Notes under the pieces: generated by a model
The model's database searches: none
What the model was told of the DNA's origin: nothing
The model's input: only the letters and a program-made list of their open reading frames with translations
In this document: one piece after another, positions 24,397-34,569 of the stretch
Layout: each line of letters opens with the position of its first letter
How positions within the stretch are numbered: the stretch's first letter is position 1
Made by a program: the position numbers and the translations under genes
Origin: Calothrix sp. PCC 7103
Lineage (GTDB): Bacteria; Cyanobacteriota; Cyanobacteriia; Cyanobacteriales; Nostocaceae
Direction of reading: 5' to 3'
Assembly (NCBI RefSeq): GCF_000331305.1
Contig: NZ_KB217478.1
Span: 2,260,151-2,324,150, forward strand
Length of the DNA: 64,000 nt

Positions 24397-25529
24397 TTAG
24401 TAAAAGAGTTTTATTTTAACAAAAGAAAAAATAATTTTTCTATTTTGTGCCTGATATGCCTATTGAGAGACAAACCAAAAATTTAGATTTGCACTCCAAA
24501 TATATTAAGCATAGTACTTTTCAGGTGTAGTCGTCTATCCAAAACGGCACTTTTTTTCTCAAAAGCCTAATTTGATTAGAAATTTCCTTTATTGTAGAAT
24601 GAAAATTGTGTTAAGATGAATGCCATGCTTGGGATTAAACTCATATAAGTATTTCTTATAAAGAATAAACTAGGTTGACACTATCATTTGAGCTATAACC
24701 ATAATAAAAATCCAAACCCTGGTAAAGGATTTGGCAATAATATAAATATTAATCATAAGGAACTAGAGAAGAATTGGATTTACGACAGGTAGGTTAAAGG
24801 AATTATCAAACCAGCGCTCTAGAGAGAAAGATATTCCAGAACGCTGACGACAATTTACTTGTTGAAACTATTTTTATATAAATGAGAGTTTTTGTCAAGA
24901 AATTCAGGTATAGGTTATCTTTCTTCCATTGACGAAGAACATCTCAGACAAGCCCGCAAGTGGAAGTAAAAGCCATCCGAATTGGGTAGACAGTGAGTAA
25001 ATATTGCTACTGAGTATGCAATATCAGGGTCACGACGTTATCGTGATGTTCTATCGTTAAACCAGCATCGAAACAAGTAGAGAATGCAGGATTAGAATTG
25101 ATTGATTGTCAGTGTTCCTTGTTTCTAGAGTACAAGATTTTTAGTTGATATATTTTTTCAACATAAATCTTAAAATCTTACTTTAAATTATAAAATATAT
25201 TAAGTATTATTTTTAACTAAATAAATAGAATGCCCATATGGTATTTACTGGATAATTCCCGAATTTTCCGTAGAAAAACAAATAAATGATACCTATTTCA
25301 ATACTTATCGTATAATCCTATCCACTTAATTAGTAAATAGTAATTGTTAAGAGGGGTTAAAACCAATTGACAAAATTTATAATTGTTTTTATCCTATCAG
25401 AGGAGTAAATAAGAGCGAGACTCAAGGCAAAATCTTGAAATAAAAAAAATTATAATGCCTAAAATGTCTGCTCTCATTGAATACATAAGTATTGCTTTAG
25501 TTTTGTAATATATTCCGTTCTTTACCATA
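24397..25529. other. Long stretch without a recognisable gene
   Basis: About 1.1 kb, very AT-rich. Broken coding-like pieces are visible on the plus strand near 24700-24790 (NPNPGKGFGNN and NHKELEKNWIYDR) and near 24905-24970 (YLSSIDEEHLRQARKWK followed by a stop). They suggest decayed genes, but I cannot name them. A candidate promoter for the acylase gene is at 25367-25395. Confidence 0.5.
25367..25395 (+). promoter_or_regulatory. Candidate sigma-70 promoter for the acylase gene
   Basis: A perfect TTGACA at 25367-25372 is followed after 17 bases by TATCCT at 25390-25395, which matches four of six -10 positions. The leader to the ATG at 25530 would be about 130 bases. Inferred by eye. Confidence 0.3.
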
Positions 25530-27686
25530 ATGTTTATCACTGGGGTACATTTAATTCCTCTGAGAATAATTCTGCTCTGTTTTAATAGACGCTATATACT
25601 CAGGGTGTTTAGACGAAAATCATTTAAGATTTTACCTTTTATCGTTGTTGTCATTTTTGTTTTGGTAATGGGATGCCAAAGCATAGGCGCCGCACCAAGA
25701 AGTACTGAAATACTTTGGGATACTTACGGGGTACCGCATATTTACGGTAAAGATGTCCGAAGTGCATTCTATGCTTTTGGATGGGCACAGATGCAGAGTC
25801 ACGGGAACTTGCTATTACGTCTTTACGGTCAAGCAAGAGGACGTGGCGCCGAATACTGGGGAGAAGAATATTTAGAATCTGACAAATGGACTACTACAAT
25901 GGGAGTCCCAAGTCGCGCCCGCTCTTGGTACGAGGCACAAAATCCGACTTTCAAGAGCTACCTAGATGGCTTTGCAGAAGGCATAAATGCTTATGTAAAA
26001 GAGAATCCAAATTTGATTGATGATTCTGTTGAAGTTGTATTGCCAGTAAAAGGAGAAGATTTACTAGCTCACCTGCAACGAGTGTTACATTTCACGTTCA
26101 TGGTTAACCCAGAAGAAGTTTTAGGTATAAGTAAAGAGAAATCAAAAGCTGGGTCTAATGGTTGGTCAATTGCCCCAAAACGTTCTGCGAGTGGCAATGC
26201 AATGCTCTTAGCTAACCCACACCTACCTTGGTCAGATTTATTTCTATGGTATGAAGCACAAATAACGGCGCCAGGTATTGATGCTTACGGAGCTAGTTTA
26301 GTAGGAATCCCTGTTTTAAATATTGCCTTCAACGATAATTTAGGCTGGACTCATACCGTAAATACTCACGATGGGTGGGATGCATATGAACTTAAGCTTA
26401 ATGGTGATGGTTATATGTTTGACGGTAAAGTTCGTTCTTTTGAAACAAAAACTATCGAGTTGAAGGTGAAGCTTCCCGATGGGACGTTGCGTTCGGAACC
26501 ATTAGAAATCAAAAGTTCTATTCACGGTCCTGTTGTTACTCAAAAAGATGGTAAACCAATAGCACTGCGGGTCGTTGGGCTTGACCGTCCTGGAGGGTTA
26601 GAACAGTGGTGGGATATGGGACGCGCGCAGAATTTCTCACAGTTTCAAGAAGTACTTAGGCGCCTACAATTACCAATGTTTACGGTGATGTACGCGGATC
26701 GAAAGGGTCACATCATGCACTTGTTTAACGGACAAGTTCCAGTACACTCCAATGGTGATTTTAAATACTGGCAAGGTATTATCAGGGGCGATACATCGAA
26801 AACCTTATGGACAAAAATTCACCCTTACGAAGATTTACCGCGCATCATTGACCCTCCAAGTGGTTGGTTACAGAATGCCAATGACCCACCTTGGACTACT
26901 ACCTTTCCACTCGCTATTAAACCAGATGATTATCCAGCTTATATGGCGCCGCGTTCTATGGATTTTCGCGCGCAGCGTTCTGCAAGAATGTTAGACGAAG
27001 ATGAAAAAATTTCTTTTGATGAAATGATTGAGTATAAACATTCGACGCGCATGGAATTAGCTGACCGGATTTTAGATGACTTGATTGCTGCTACCCGAAA
27101 GTATGGCAATGAAATAGCACAACGCGCGGCTACTGTTTTAGAGGCATGGGATAGACAAACAAATGCAGATAGCAAAGGAGCGGTGCTTTTTGCAAACTGG
27201 GCTGTTGAGCTAGATTTTGATAAAGCTTTTAGTAAACCTTGGACTGAACGCTTACCCCGTACTACACCTAATGGTTTAGCAGATCCAAAGGGCGCCGTGG
27301 CATTACTAGAAACAGCAGCAACAAAGGTAGAAAAAGCTTATGGGAAGTTAAATGTTGCTTGGGGAGAAGTTTTCCGTTTAAAGTATGGCAATGTAGATTT
27401 ACCAGGGAATGGTGGCGATGGAGACCTGGGTATTTTCCGTGTAATTAATTTCGCTCCCGACTCTGAAGCTAAGTTTCAACCAGTTGCAGGTGATTCTTAT
27501 GTTGCTGCAATTGAGTTTTCTAAGCCAGCCAGGGCTATGGCACTTACGAGTTATGGTAATTCGTCTCAACCGGGTTCACCCCATACTGTAGACCAGTTAC
27601 CGCTTTTTGCACGTAAACAGTTACGTCCAGTTTGGCGAAAAAAACAGGAAATTACAGCACATTTGGAAGAACGTAAAGTATTTTAA
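25530..27686 (+). CDS. Penicillin acylase family Ntn-hydrolase, lipoprotein (PvdQ-like)
   Basis: The 718-residue protein belongs to the penicillin/AHL acylase family. The N-terminal helix ends in a lipobox (LVMGC), so it is probably membrane-anchored and faces the periplasm. The alpha-chain start is ILWDTYGVPHIYGKD. The self-cleavage and catalytic site is KAGSNGWSIAPKRSASGNAMLLANPHLPW, with Ser (of SNGW) becoming the N-terminal nucleophile of the beta chain near residue 210. Family members such as PvdQ remove a fatty acid from a siderophore precursor in the periplasm. Facing the NRPS operon at its 3' end, this enzyme is a candidate for deacylating the peptide. Start choice is uncertain: a GTG at about 25608 would shorten the leader. 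Confidence 0.88.
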   Translation: MFITGVHLIPLRIILLCFNRRYILRVFRRKSFKILPFIVVVIFVLVMGCQSIGAAPRSTEILWDTYGVPHIYGKDVRSAFYAFGWAQMQSHGNLLLRLYGQARGRGAEYWGEEYLESDKWTTTMGVPSRARSWYEAQNPTFKSYLDGFAEGINAYVKENPNLIDDSVEVVLPVKGEDLLAHLQRVLHFTFMVNPEEVLGISKEKSKAGSNGWSIAPKRSASGNAMLLANPHLPWSDLFLWYEAQITAPGIDAYGASLVGIPVLNIAFNDNLGWTHTVNTHDGWDAYELKLNGDGYMFDGKVRSFETKTIELKVKLPDGTLRSEPLEIKSSIHGPVVTQKDGKPIALRVVGLDRPGGLEQWWDMGRAQNFSQFQEVLRRLQLPMFTVMYADRKGHIMHLFNGQVPVHSNGDFKYWQGIIRGDTSKTLWTKIHPYEDLPRIIDPPSGWLQNANDPPWTTTFPLAIKPDDYPAYMAPRSMDFRAQRSARMLDEDEKISFDEMIEYKHSTRMELADRILDDLIAATRKYGNEIAQRAATVLEAWDRQTNADSKGAVLFANWAVELDFDKAFSKPWTERLPRTTPNGLADPKGAVALLETAATKVEKAYGKLNVAWGEVFRLKYGNVDLPGNGGDGDLGIFRVINFAPDSEAKFQPVAGDSYVAAIEFSKPARAMALTSYGNSSQPGSPHTVDQLPLFARKQLRPVWRKKQEITAHLEERKVF

Positions 27687-27817
27687 GCATTTATTAATCC
27701 CAGTCCCTTTGTTACCAAAAGATCAAGACCCTTGTTTTGGTTCTAATAAAACTCGCGAGGATATTAGTTCCAAAATATGCTTTTCTCGTATTTACTCTTT
27801 GGTTTGTAGAGCTTGAT

Positions 27818-27853
27818 CTGACTGCTTTCCATATAAATCTGTCAGGCAGTCAG
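27818..27853. terminator. Hairpin between convergent acylase and NRPS operons
   Basis: CTGACTGC at 27818-27825 pairs with GCAGTCAG at 27846-27853 across a 20-base loop. It sits between two convergent transcripts, followed on the plus strand by GTTTAAAAGTCTT. A bidirectional terminator is plausible but weak. Confidence 0.35.
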
Positions 27854-27884
27854 GTTTAAAAGTCTTACTGTCTATCCATATTCA

Positions 27885-28631
27885 TTATTTGCGACATACA
27901 AAGTAGACTGCACCAGTTTGTTCAGGCTCTATCAAATCACATTTAATATTGTAATAATTCACTTCGGTGAAACCCACTTTCTTGAGTGCAAATATCACTT
28001 CTTCTCTTAAATAACCTTTTACTAACCAAGCATTATCTAAACGTTGCCAATTGTTATTGAACAATTGGAATGTAGTAATGTTGATTGTACCTATTTTTTC
28101 TTCTGAGTTGTAATGACGTTTTAATGCCCAAGCATAATCTTCTTTAACATCACCTTCCATCGAATTGTTCCAACTTCCCCGATAATATTCATCTAACCTT
28201 AAATCAAACATGAACAAGCCTTTTGGTAAAAGTGCAGTATAGGAGTTTTTAAAAACACATATTAAATCTTCTAAATTGGTGACATGATTGAGACTATAGT
28301 CTGTTGAAACAACTCCATGAAATGTAGATGGCAACTGAAAGTAGCGTGCATCATCAAGAATAAATTTACCATCAGGAGCATTTTCATGGGCATAGCGTAA
28401 AAGTTCTACTGAGCTATCAAGTCCAGTTACTTGATAACTCTTTTGAAGAAACTTTTTTGCAAGATGTCCTGCACCACAACAAAGGTCAAGAATATGTGCT
28501 TTTTCAGGAATATTTTTTAGTAGCAATTCTTCGACATCAGGAAACAATAGCTGACTAACTTGCGGTCCCCAGTATTCATTCACTATTCGTGCAAATGTAT
28601 TATATTCTGAATAGTAATTTGCTATAGACAT
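27885..28631 (-). CDS. Class I SAM-dependent methyltransferase, last gene of the NRPS operon
   Basis: The 248-residue protein shows the Rossmann SAM motif ILDLCCGAGHLAKKF (about residues 46-60), the acidic loop VTGLDSSVELLRYA, ILDDARYF and the post-motif FHGVVSTDYSLNHV. The C-terminal half (WNNSMEGDVKEDYAWALKRHY, and a beta-sheet region) matches Mtf-like small-molecule N- or O-methyltransferases. It begins 41 bases after the aminotransferase gene on the same strand. It may methylate the newly formed terminal amine or a Dab amine, but target and position cannot be deduced from sequence. Confidence 0.85.
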   Translation of the reverse strand: MSIANYYSEYNTFARIVNEYWGPQVSQLLFPDVEELLLKNIPEKAHILDLCCGAGHLAKKFLQKSYQVTGLDSSVELLRYAHENAPDGKFILDDARYFQLPSTFHGVVSTDYSLNHVTNLEDLICVFKNSYTALLPKGLFMFDLRLDEYYRGSWNNSMEGDVKEDYAWALKRHYNSEEKIGTINITTFQLFNNNWQRLDNAWLVKGYLREEVIFALKKVGFTEVNYYNIKCDLIEPEQTGAVYFVCRK

Positions 28632-28672
28632 AATGTATTTTCTCCTAGTTTAAATATTTTAAAAAAATTTAC

Positions 28673-30076
28673 TTAATAACTTGCTAACAAGCCAGCTTCT
28701 TTAAGTTCTTCTATGCTATCTTGAACAGCAAAAATTATTCGTTCAATATCTTTATCTGTATGAGCAGTAGATAAAAAACCACCATTACCTCGTAACATAA
28801 TTCCTCTGTAAAGTAGATGATAATATAACAAATCAAAAACTATTACAGAAGATTCTCCTTCTGTAAAATTATTCCCCATCGAAGTCGAACCAAATATAGA
28901 GCCAAAATGCGCCATTTCAATGGGCAATTTTTCTTTTTTAAAATAAAAATTTAGGGTTTTTACAAACTGTAATGTTTGTTGATTTAGCTGCTCTTGCAAA
29001 GTATTACCTTGAGCTTTTAAATACTGAAGAACAGCTTTGGCAGAAGCGATAGCTAACGGATGTTTACAAAACGTCCCCGCAAAAAATGTTTTTTTCTCTT
29101 GAGCATAGGATGCATCTCCATAATTCCAAAGTCCACCATCGATTGCATTCATATACTTAGCTTTACCAGCAATCACACCAATCGGCATACCACCTCCAAC
29201 TATCTTTCCATAGGTTGCAATGTCAGCCTCAATGCCAAACCAAGCTTGTGCGCCACCCGGATGAATTCTAAAACCAGTAACCATTTCATCAAAGATTAAT
29301 GTAATTCCTGATTCTATGGTTAATTGCCTTAATTCCTGAAGAAAAAGTTGAGGTTGCAAATCAAGTCTTCTGCTTTGCACTGGTTCCACTAAAACAGCTG
29401 CTAATTCTTGAGCATAGTATTTTATCAACTCTAAAGATTCAGGATTCCCATAATCTAAAACTAAAACATCTTTCACAACATCTTGTGTTATTCCTGGTGC
29501 AATCGCTACTGTTTGTAAATTTCCATTTATCATTACTGTTGTAGCTAATGTGCCGTCGTAATGCCCATGATATGAACCAGAAAATAAAGCTATTTTGTGA
29601 CGTTTTGTAGCTGTTCTGGCCAAACGAATCGCTGCCATTACTGCTTCTGTGCCTGTATTGCTAAAGGCTACCCGTTCCATGCCTGTAAATTCACAAATTA
29701 ACTCGGCAACCTCACCTACAAATTCCGCTTGGGGACCAATTTGTATACCTTGCTCAAGTTGGGCTGCTAAAGCTTCTTTCAGAAACGACGGATTATGACC
29801 GAATAAATTCACGCCATATCCCATCGTAACATCTATGTATTCGTTGCCATCGACATCCCATATTTTGGAGCCAAGAGAACTTGTCGCAACAATAGGATAA
29901 AACATCTCCTTAAGGGTAATATTAAAATCAACAAAGGATTTGTTATCAGCTAGGAATGGGCGGTTAGTTTGGGCAAGTTTCTTTGATTTTTTTGTTCGCT
30001 GGTTGTAACGTTGAATAAATGATTGTAAATGCTGCTGGTATGAAATTAAGTGTTTTGTGCTTGGGTTCGTTTGCAT
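28673..30076 (-). CDS. Class III PLP-dependent aminotransferase (aldehyde to amine)
   Basis: The 467-residue enzyme resembles glutamate-1-semialdehyde aminotransferases and the myxochelin enzyme MxcL. Visible signatures are WDVDGNEYIDVTMGYGVNLFGHNP, AFSNTGTEAVMAAIRLAR (phosphate cup), SGSYHGHYDG, LIFDEMVTGFRIHPGG (cofactor-binding Asp) and the Schiff-base lysine in ATYGKIVGGGMPIG. The start at 30076 (MQTNPSTKHLIS) avoids overlap with the upstream NRPS, whereas the frame could extend to 30169. The preceding gene ends in a thioester reductase, so the natural substrate is the peptide aldehyde, giving a primary amine at the C-terminus. Confidence 0.9.
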   Translation of the reverse strand: MQTNPSTKHLISYQQHLQSFIQRYNQRTKKSKKLAQTNRPFLADNKSFVDFNITLKEMFYPIVATSSLGSKIWDVDGNEYIDVTMGYGVNLFGHNPSFLKEALAAQLEQGIQIGPQAEFVGEVAELICEFTGMERVAFSNTGTEAVMAAIRLARTATKRHKIALFSGSYHGHYDGTLATTVMINGNLQTVAIAPGITQDVVKDVLVLDYGNPESLELIKYYAQELAAVLVEPVQSRRLDLQPQLFLQELRQLTIESGITLIFDEMVTGFRIHPGGAQAWFGIEADIATYGKIVGGGMPIGVIAGKAKYMNAIDGGLWNYGDASYAQEKKTFFAGTFCKHPLAIASAKAVLQYLKAQGNTLQEQLNQQTLQFVKTLNFYFKKEKLPIEMAHFGSIFGSTSMGNNFTEGESSVIVFDLLYYHLLYRGIMLRGNGGFLSTAHTDKDIERIIFAVQDSIEELKEAGLLASY

Positions 30077-30125
30077 TGGATGAAATAATTGGATTAAATA
30101 ATTGGATAAAATCAATTGTGAAAAA

Positions 30126-33100
30126 TTAATAATACATCTCATTTTGTTGTGGTTTTGGTAAAAAACCACTGCGAATTAAGTATGAGAAGTAAGTACTTAA
30201 TAATTTACTATCAACTGCTGGGCAGGTAATAGCAGTTCCTGCTAATGCAGAAAGGGTATTTTGACAGTCAATTTGGTACGTTGCCGAAGATTCATTATTA
30301 GCTTGATTGGATTCGCTACTAGAAAAAATTCCTACTAATGGATACAAGGCATTGTCAGGCGAACTCTCCGCAGAATCAAGTAGTTCTGCACGCCACTGTT
30401 GGTAAGAAATTTGACGTAAATGATAGCCAAAAGAGCAAATCGAACTGACAAGTTTGTTCCAGTGCATGGGCTGAGGGTTGGCAATGTGGAAAACTTTACC
30501 TAACGATGCTTTTTGCTGCGATAAATACACTATGGCTTGACTGGCATAGTCTACAGGTGTTAGATTCACCATTGCGTTATCGTTGGGGACACTTCCAAGC
30601 TGGATGCAACCGCGAATCATTCTAAAAGTATGGTCATCGGTATTACAGACACCTGTAATACTATGTCCTGAGATACGTCCTGGTCGATAAATAGATATGG
30701 GAACGCCACGATCACCTGCAATTGTCACTAACTTTTCGGCAACCCATTTACTTTGGGTGTAACCACCAGTAATTCCTTCTCCACTTTGAAGACTATCTAC
30801 TTCCTCAACTACCTGTAATCCAGAAACCGCAGCAACGCCAATGGTAGAAATAAAGTTTAAATACTTGAGCTTAATCTGTGTCGCTAGTCGCAGTACTTCT
30901 TGAGTCCCTAATACATTTGCTGCTTTAAGCGCAGAATAAGGATAAGTAAAATTAACTACTGCTCCATTGTGATAGATGACATCTATTTGACTAGCTAAGG
31001 AACGAAATTGGTGTTCTGACAATCCCAATAGTGGTTGAGATAAATCTCCGACTATTGGAATAATGCGTTGGCTGAAACTTTCATTCCAAAGTAAGTAAGA
31101 TTTTAAGCTGTTTTGCAACCTCTGTTTAGCATCGGCAATTGTTTTAGTACGTACTAAACAGTAAATATTTGCTGGCGTTTGTTGTAGTAGTTCGTGAAGT
31201 AAAAAGACTCCCAAAAACCCAGTTGCACCAGTCAAGAAAATAGAATTAGCTTGGCTCTGTCCTTCTATAAACACATTAGTTGTAGGACTAATTGCCGAAT
31301 CTAAGACAGCTTCTGCATTAAGATCGAGAAGATTTACTGCATTAGTTACCCTAGTATTTGCACTCTGTTTGCTCTCAATGCTTTTAGCCAGGTCGGCAAT
31401 GGTTGGAGTATCAAAAAATTCCCGCAAGGGCAGTTCTACTTGGAAAGTTTTTCGTACTTTGGCAAGTAGCTGAGTAATAAGTAGGGAATGTCCACCTAAT
31501 TCAAAAAAGTTATCGTGGATACCCACTTGTCCTAAAGCTAAGAGGTTTGTCCAAATTTCAGCTAACTGTTTTTCTAATGGGGTGCGTGGTGCTATGTAGG
31601 TTTGTTTTAACTCAGAGCGGGTGTGTTCGAGCGCTAGCAAGGCTTGACAATCTATTTTCCCGTTGGGTGTCAATGGCAACGTTTTTAATAACACAAAAGC
31701 TGAGGGCAGCATATACTCAGGTAGCTTTTGTAAACAGATACTGCGTAGTTCGCTGATAAGTGCGGAGTGAAGATTTTGGTTAGTGACTTGGAATTTAGAG
31801 TTGGTAACTACATATGCTACCAAGCGCTTATTACCAAGTGCTTCCTCTGTTGCCAAGACTACAACATCCTGCAAGGTTGGATGTTTCCGCAGGGTAGCTT
31901 CAATTTCTCCCAATTCGATCCGGAAGCCACGAATTTTGACTTGGTTGTCTACTCTCCCTATAAATTCGAGGTTTCCGTCTGGTAAGTAGCGAGCTAAATC
32001 CCCAGTTTTGTATAGTCGTGCTTCAGGTGTAAAAGGGTTTTGAATAAACCGCTCAGATGTAAGTTCAGGCCGATTGAGATAGCCCCTGCTTAAGGGCGCC
32101 CCACCTATGTAAAGTTCACCTGGTAAGCCTACGGGAACGGGACGTAGCTGCTTATCTAGTACGTAAACCTGGGTATTAGCTAAGGGTTTTCCTAAAGGTA
32201 CTATGTGTGAATTACTGCTAGGTTTTTGCAGAGGAACTTGGTAAGTTAGCACGCCTACAGTTGTTTCAGTTGGACCATAGTGGTTAAAAATCTGACACTT
32301 CGGCGCCTGTAGCTGAATTTTCTCGATCAAATCCCAACTGCTAGCTTCCCCACCCAAAATTAAGCATTGGCGAGGCAGGATAGATTGGGGTGGTGAAGAT
32401 GCGATTAGAGCAGCAAGGTGAGAGGGAACTATTTTTAAGCAGTCAATGGGATGTTGTCCAAAGTAATTTGCTAGTGCTTGCGGATCGGATGCTTGTTCTT
32501 GAGATAAGATATGTAGGCATCCACCGTTACACAAAGCAGAAAATATGACTGTGTTACCCAAGTCTGCTGCAAAGGTGGAAACTATGGCAAAGTTACTGCC
32601 TGCTGGCAAGTTTATTACATCTAAAATTCCATATAAATAATTCAGGAGTTGCTGATGCTCAACGGCTACTGCTTTGGGTTTACCTGTAGAACCAGAGGTA
32701 AAAATTGCATAAACCAAGTTTTCAGGTTTCACCAAGGTTTGAGGATTTGTCTGATTTTCCTGGGCAATAACTTCCCAATCTGTGTCTAAGCAGACTATTT
32801 GCACAGTAGTTTCAGGAAGTTGTTTGATTAGTGACTGTTGTGTTAATAGGATAGATACTTGGGCATCTTGCAACCGAAAGTCTAATCCCTGTGGGGGTAA
32901 CGCTGAATCTAATGGTAGGTAAGCTGCACCAGCTTTGAGAATAGCAAGAATAGCAATAATGCTTAGGTGCGAGCGCTCTAAATAAATACCTACTAATGTT
33001 TCTGTTCTAACTCCTAATTTTTGCAGGTAGTGAGCTAATTGATTAGCCTGAGTGTTAATCTGGGTGTAGGTTAATTGTTGTCCAAATACAACAGCGATGT

Positions 33101-34532
33101 TGTACGGTGTCTTTTCTACCTGCGCCTCAAACAGGTGATGGATACACTTGTCTTTTGGGTAATTGCTATGAGTATTGTTATATTCAACTAATAATTGTTG
33201 AAGTTGGCGCTCGCTAGTAATTTCTAACTCACTGACTGTCAATTCAGGGTTTTCGACAGCACTTTTGAGCAAAGTTTGAAATTGTTCTGCCAGACACTTA
33301 ATAGCTTCCTTAGCGATTAGTTCTGGAATGTAGCGAAACTCAACTGCAAGCGATTCTTGTTTTTGCACGCACGTAAGCTTGACTTTAAATGGCTCAAGGC
33401 AGACATCTAACTTATCAATTGCAAACGAAACTTCACCAGCTTGATACTTGTCAGGTATTTCCTCAAACTCAAAATTAATAGGTAATTTGGCAGCAGCACC
33501 TACAGTTTTAATATTTTCTTCCCCAAGGAAATATTCTTGCCATGTTTCATGTTTAGATAAAGTCTCAATAATCTGCAATAAAACTTCAGTAAATCTTAAA
33601 CTATCATGAAAAATACAGCGGACTGGGAGCCATTGTGCCAACACTCCCAGCACTTCATGTAGTTCTTCATATTTCCTACCGCTTAAGACTGTGTTAACAA
33701 TAATTTCCGATTGCCCTGTAATTTTCCAAAGTAGAGTTTGCCAACAGGTAAGCAAAAAATTGGCAATTGTAGTGTTACATTGAACAGCTTTAACTTTTAG
33801 TTCATTAAATATTGGTGTTTCCAGTTCAAAAGCATGTACATTGTCAATAAATTTTATTTCTTCACTTATTTCTCTACTTATTTCTTCACTAACTTTACAT
33901 TCAAATGGCAGCGTTATTAATGATGCTTTGTGTAAGTTTTGCTGTTGCCAGTAACCTTTTCCACTGTTGGCATTTTTATCCTCTAATATTTCATTTTGCC
34001 ATTCTGAAAACTGAATATACTGTACTGGTTCTTCATGATTTAAAGATTTTGCATATGCATTTTTTAGTTCTTGGATAAGATTTTTCAAAGACCAGCTATC
34101 TGCCCATAGTGATGGCACGTTCAAAAATATAATATATTCATTTTCTGCTAAATTTACTAATGACGCACGTAAATATAGCTTTTGTTCAAAATCAAAAATA
34201 AAGTTTTTTTCTGTTTGGATTATTTCATTAAGTTTTTTGGTTTTATTTTGAGGTTTTATATTATTTAAATCAAAACAATACCATCTAATATTGCCGTTTA
34301 TAGATATTGATTGAATAGGAATTTTTATCCCCAGTTGTCTCAAAAAGTTAGTGCGAAGAACTTCGTGTCTATTGACGACTTGCCACAAAGCCGCTTCAAG
34401 AATTTTTACATTGAGTTTACCTTCAATTAAAACAGCACATTGACTTTTAGAAACAAAACCACTTTTTTGTAACAACCAAAGACGCTTTTGTTGCGGAGAT
34501 AGTCGAAAACCCTCTATAGTTTGATTTAACAT
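30126..34532 (-). CDS. NRPS: interface (C-like)-A(Asp)-PCP-thioester reductase, terminal module
   Basis: The 1468-residue protein starts with a condensation-like domain (residues about 5-430) whose active-site motif is VPSLWADSW instead of HHxxxDG. This is the type called an interface domain in beta-hydroxyaspartate siderophore synthetases. The adenylation domain (about 455-945) has FTSGSTGKPK, NHYGPTETT and YKTGDLARYLPDG. The specificity positions read D-L-T-K-I-G-H-V-G, the aspartate code. The carrier serine is in FFELGGHSLL. The C-terminal reductase (about 1075-1460) has GATGFLGVFLLHEL and the YxxxK pair GGYTQSK. Release is therefore reductive, giving an aldehyde. There is no thioesterase. 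Confidence 0.93.
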   Translation of the reverse strand: MLNQTIEGFRLSPQQKRLWLLQKSGFVSKSQCAVLIEGKLNVKILEAALWQVVNRHEVLRTNFLRQLGIKIPIQSISINGNIRWYCFDLNNIKPQNKTKKLNEIIQTEKNFIFDFEQKLYLRASLVNLAENEYIIFLNVPSLWADSWSLKNLIQELKNAYAKSLNHEEPVQYIQFSEWQNEILEDKNANSGKGYWQQQNLHKASLITLPFECKVSEEISREISEEIKFIDNVHAFELETPIFNELKVKAVQCNTTIANFLLTCWQTLLWKITGQSEIIVNTVLSGRKYEELHEVLGVLAQWLPVRCIFHDSLRFTEVLLQIIETLSKHETWQEYFLGEENIKTVGAAAKLPINFEFEEIPDKYQAGEVSFAIDKLDVCLEPFKVKLTCVQKQESLAVEFRYIPELIAKEAIKCLAEQFQTLLKSAVENPELTVSELEITSERQLQQLLVEYNNTHSNYPKDKCIHHLFEAQVEKTPYNIAVVFGQQLTYTQINTQANQLAHYLQKLGVRTETLVGIYLERSHLSIIAILAILKAGAAYLPLDSALPPQGLDFRLQDAQVSILLTQQSLIKQLPETTVQIVCLDTDWEVIAQENQTNPQTLVKPENLVYAIFTSGSTGKPKAVAVEHQQLLNYLYGILDVINLPAGSNFAIVSTFAADLGNTVIFSALCNGGCLHILSQEQASDPQALANYFGQHPIDCLKIVPSHLAALIASSPPQSILPRQCLILGGEASSWDLIEKIQLQAPKCQIFNHYGPTETTVGVLTYQVPLQKPSSNSHIVPLGKPLANTQVYVLDKQLRPVPVGLPGELYIGGAPLSRGYLNRPELTSERFIQNPFTPEARLYKTGDLARYLPDGNLEFIGRVDNQVKIRGFRIELGEIEATLRKHPTLQDVVVLATEEALGNKRLVAYVVTNSKFQVTNQNLHSALISELRSICLQKLPEYMLPSAFVLLKTLPLTPNGKIDCQALLALEHTRSELKQTYIAPRTPLEKQLAEIWTNLLALGQVGIHDNFFELGGHSLLITQLLAKVRKTFQVELPLREFFDTPTIADLAKSIESKQSANTRVTNAVNLLDLNAEAVLDSAISPTTNVFIEGQSQANSIFLTGATGFLGVFLLHELLQQTPANIYCLVRTKTIADAKQRLQNSLKSYLLWNESFSQRIIPIVGDLSQPLLGLSEHQFRSLASQIDVIYHNGAVVNFTYPYSALKAANVLGTQEVLRLATQIKLKYLNFISTIGVAAVSGLQVVEEVDSLQSGEGITGGYTQSKWVAEKLVTIAGDRGVPISIYRPGRISGHSITGVCNTDDHTFRMIRGCIQLGSVPNDNAMVNLTPVDYASQAIVYLSQQKASLGKVFHIANPQPMHWNKLVSSICSFGYHLRQISYQQWRAELLDSAESSPDNALYPLVGIFSSSESNQANNESSATYQIDCQNTLSALAGTAITCPAVDSKLLSTYFSYLIRSGFLPKPQQNEMYY

Positions 34533-34569
34533 AATATATAACCCATTCTACCAAGATTTCATTCAAAAG

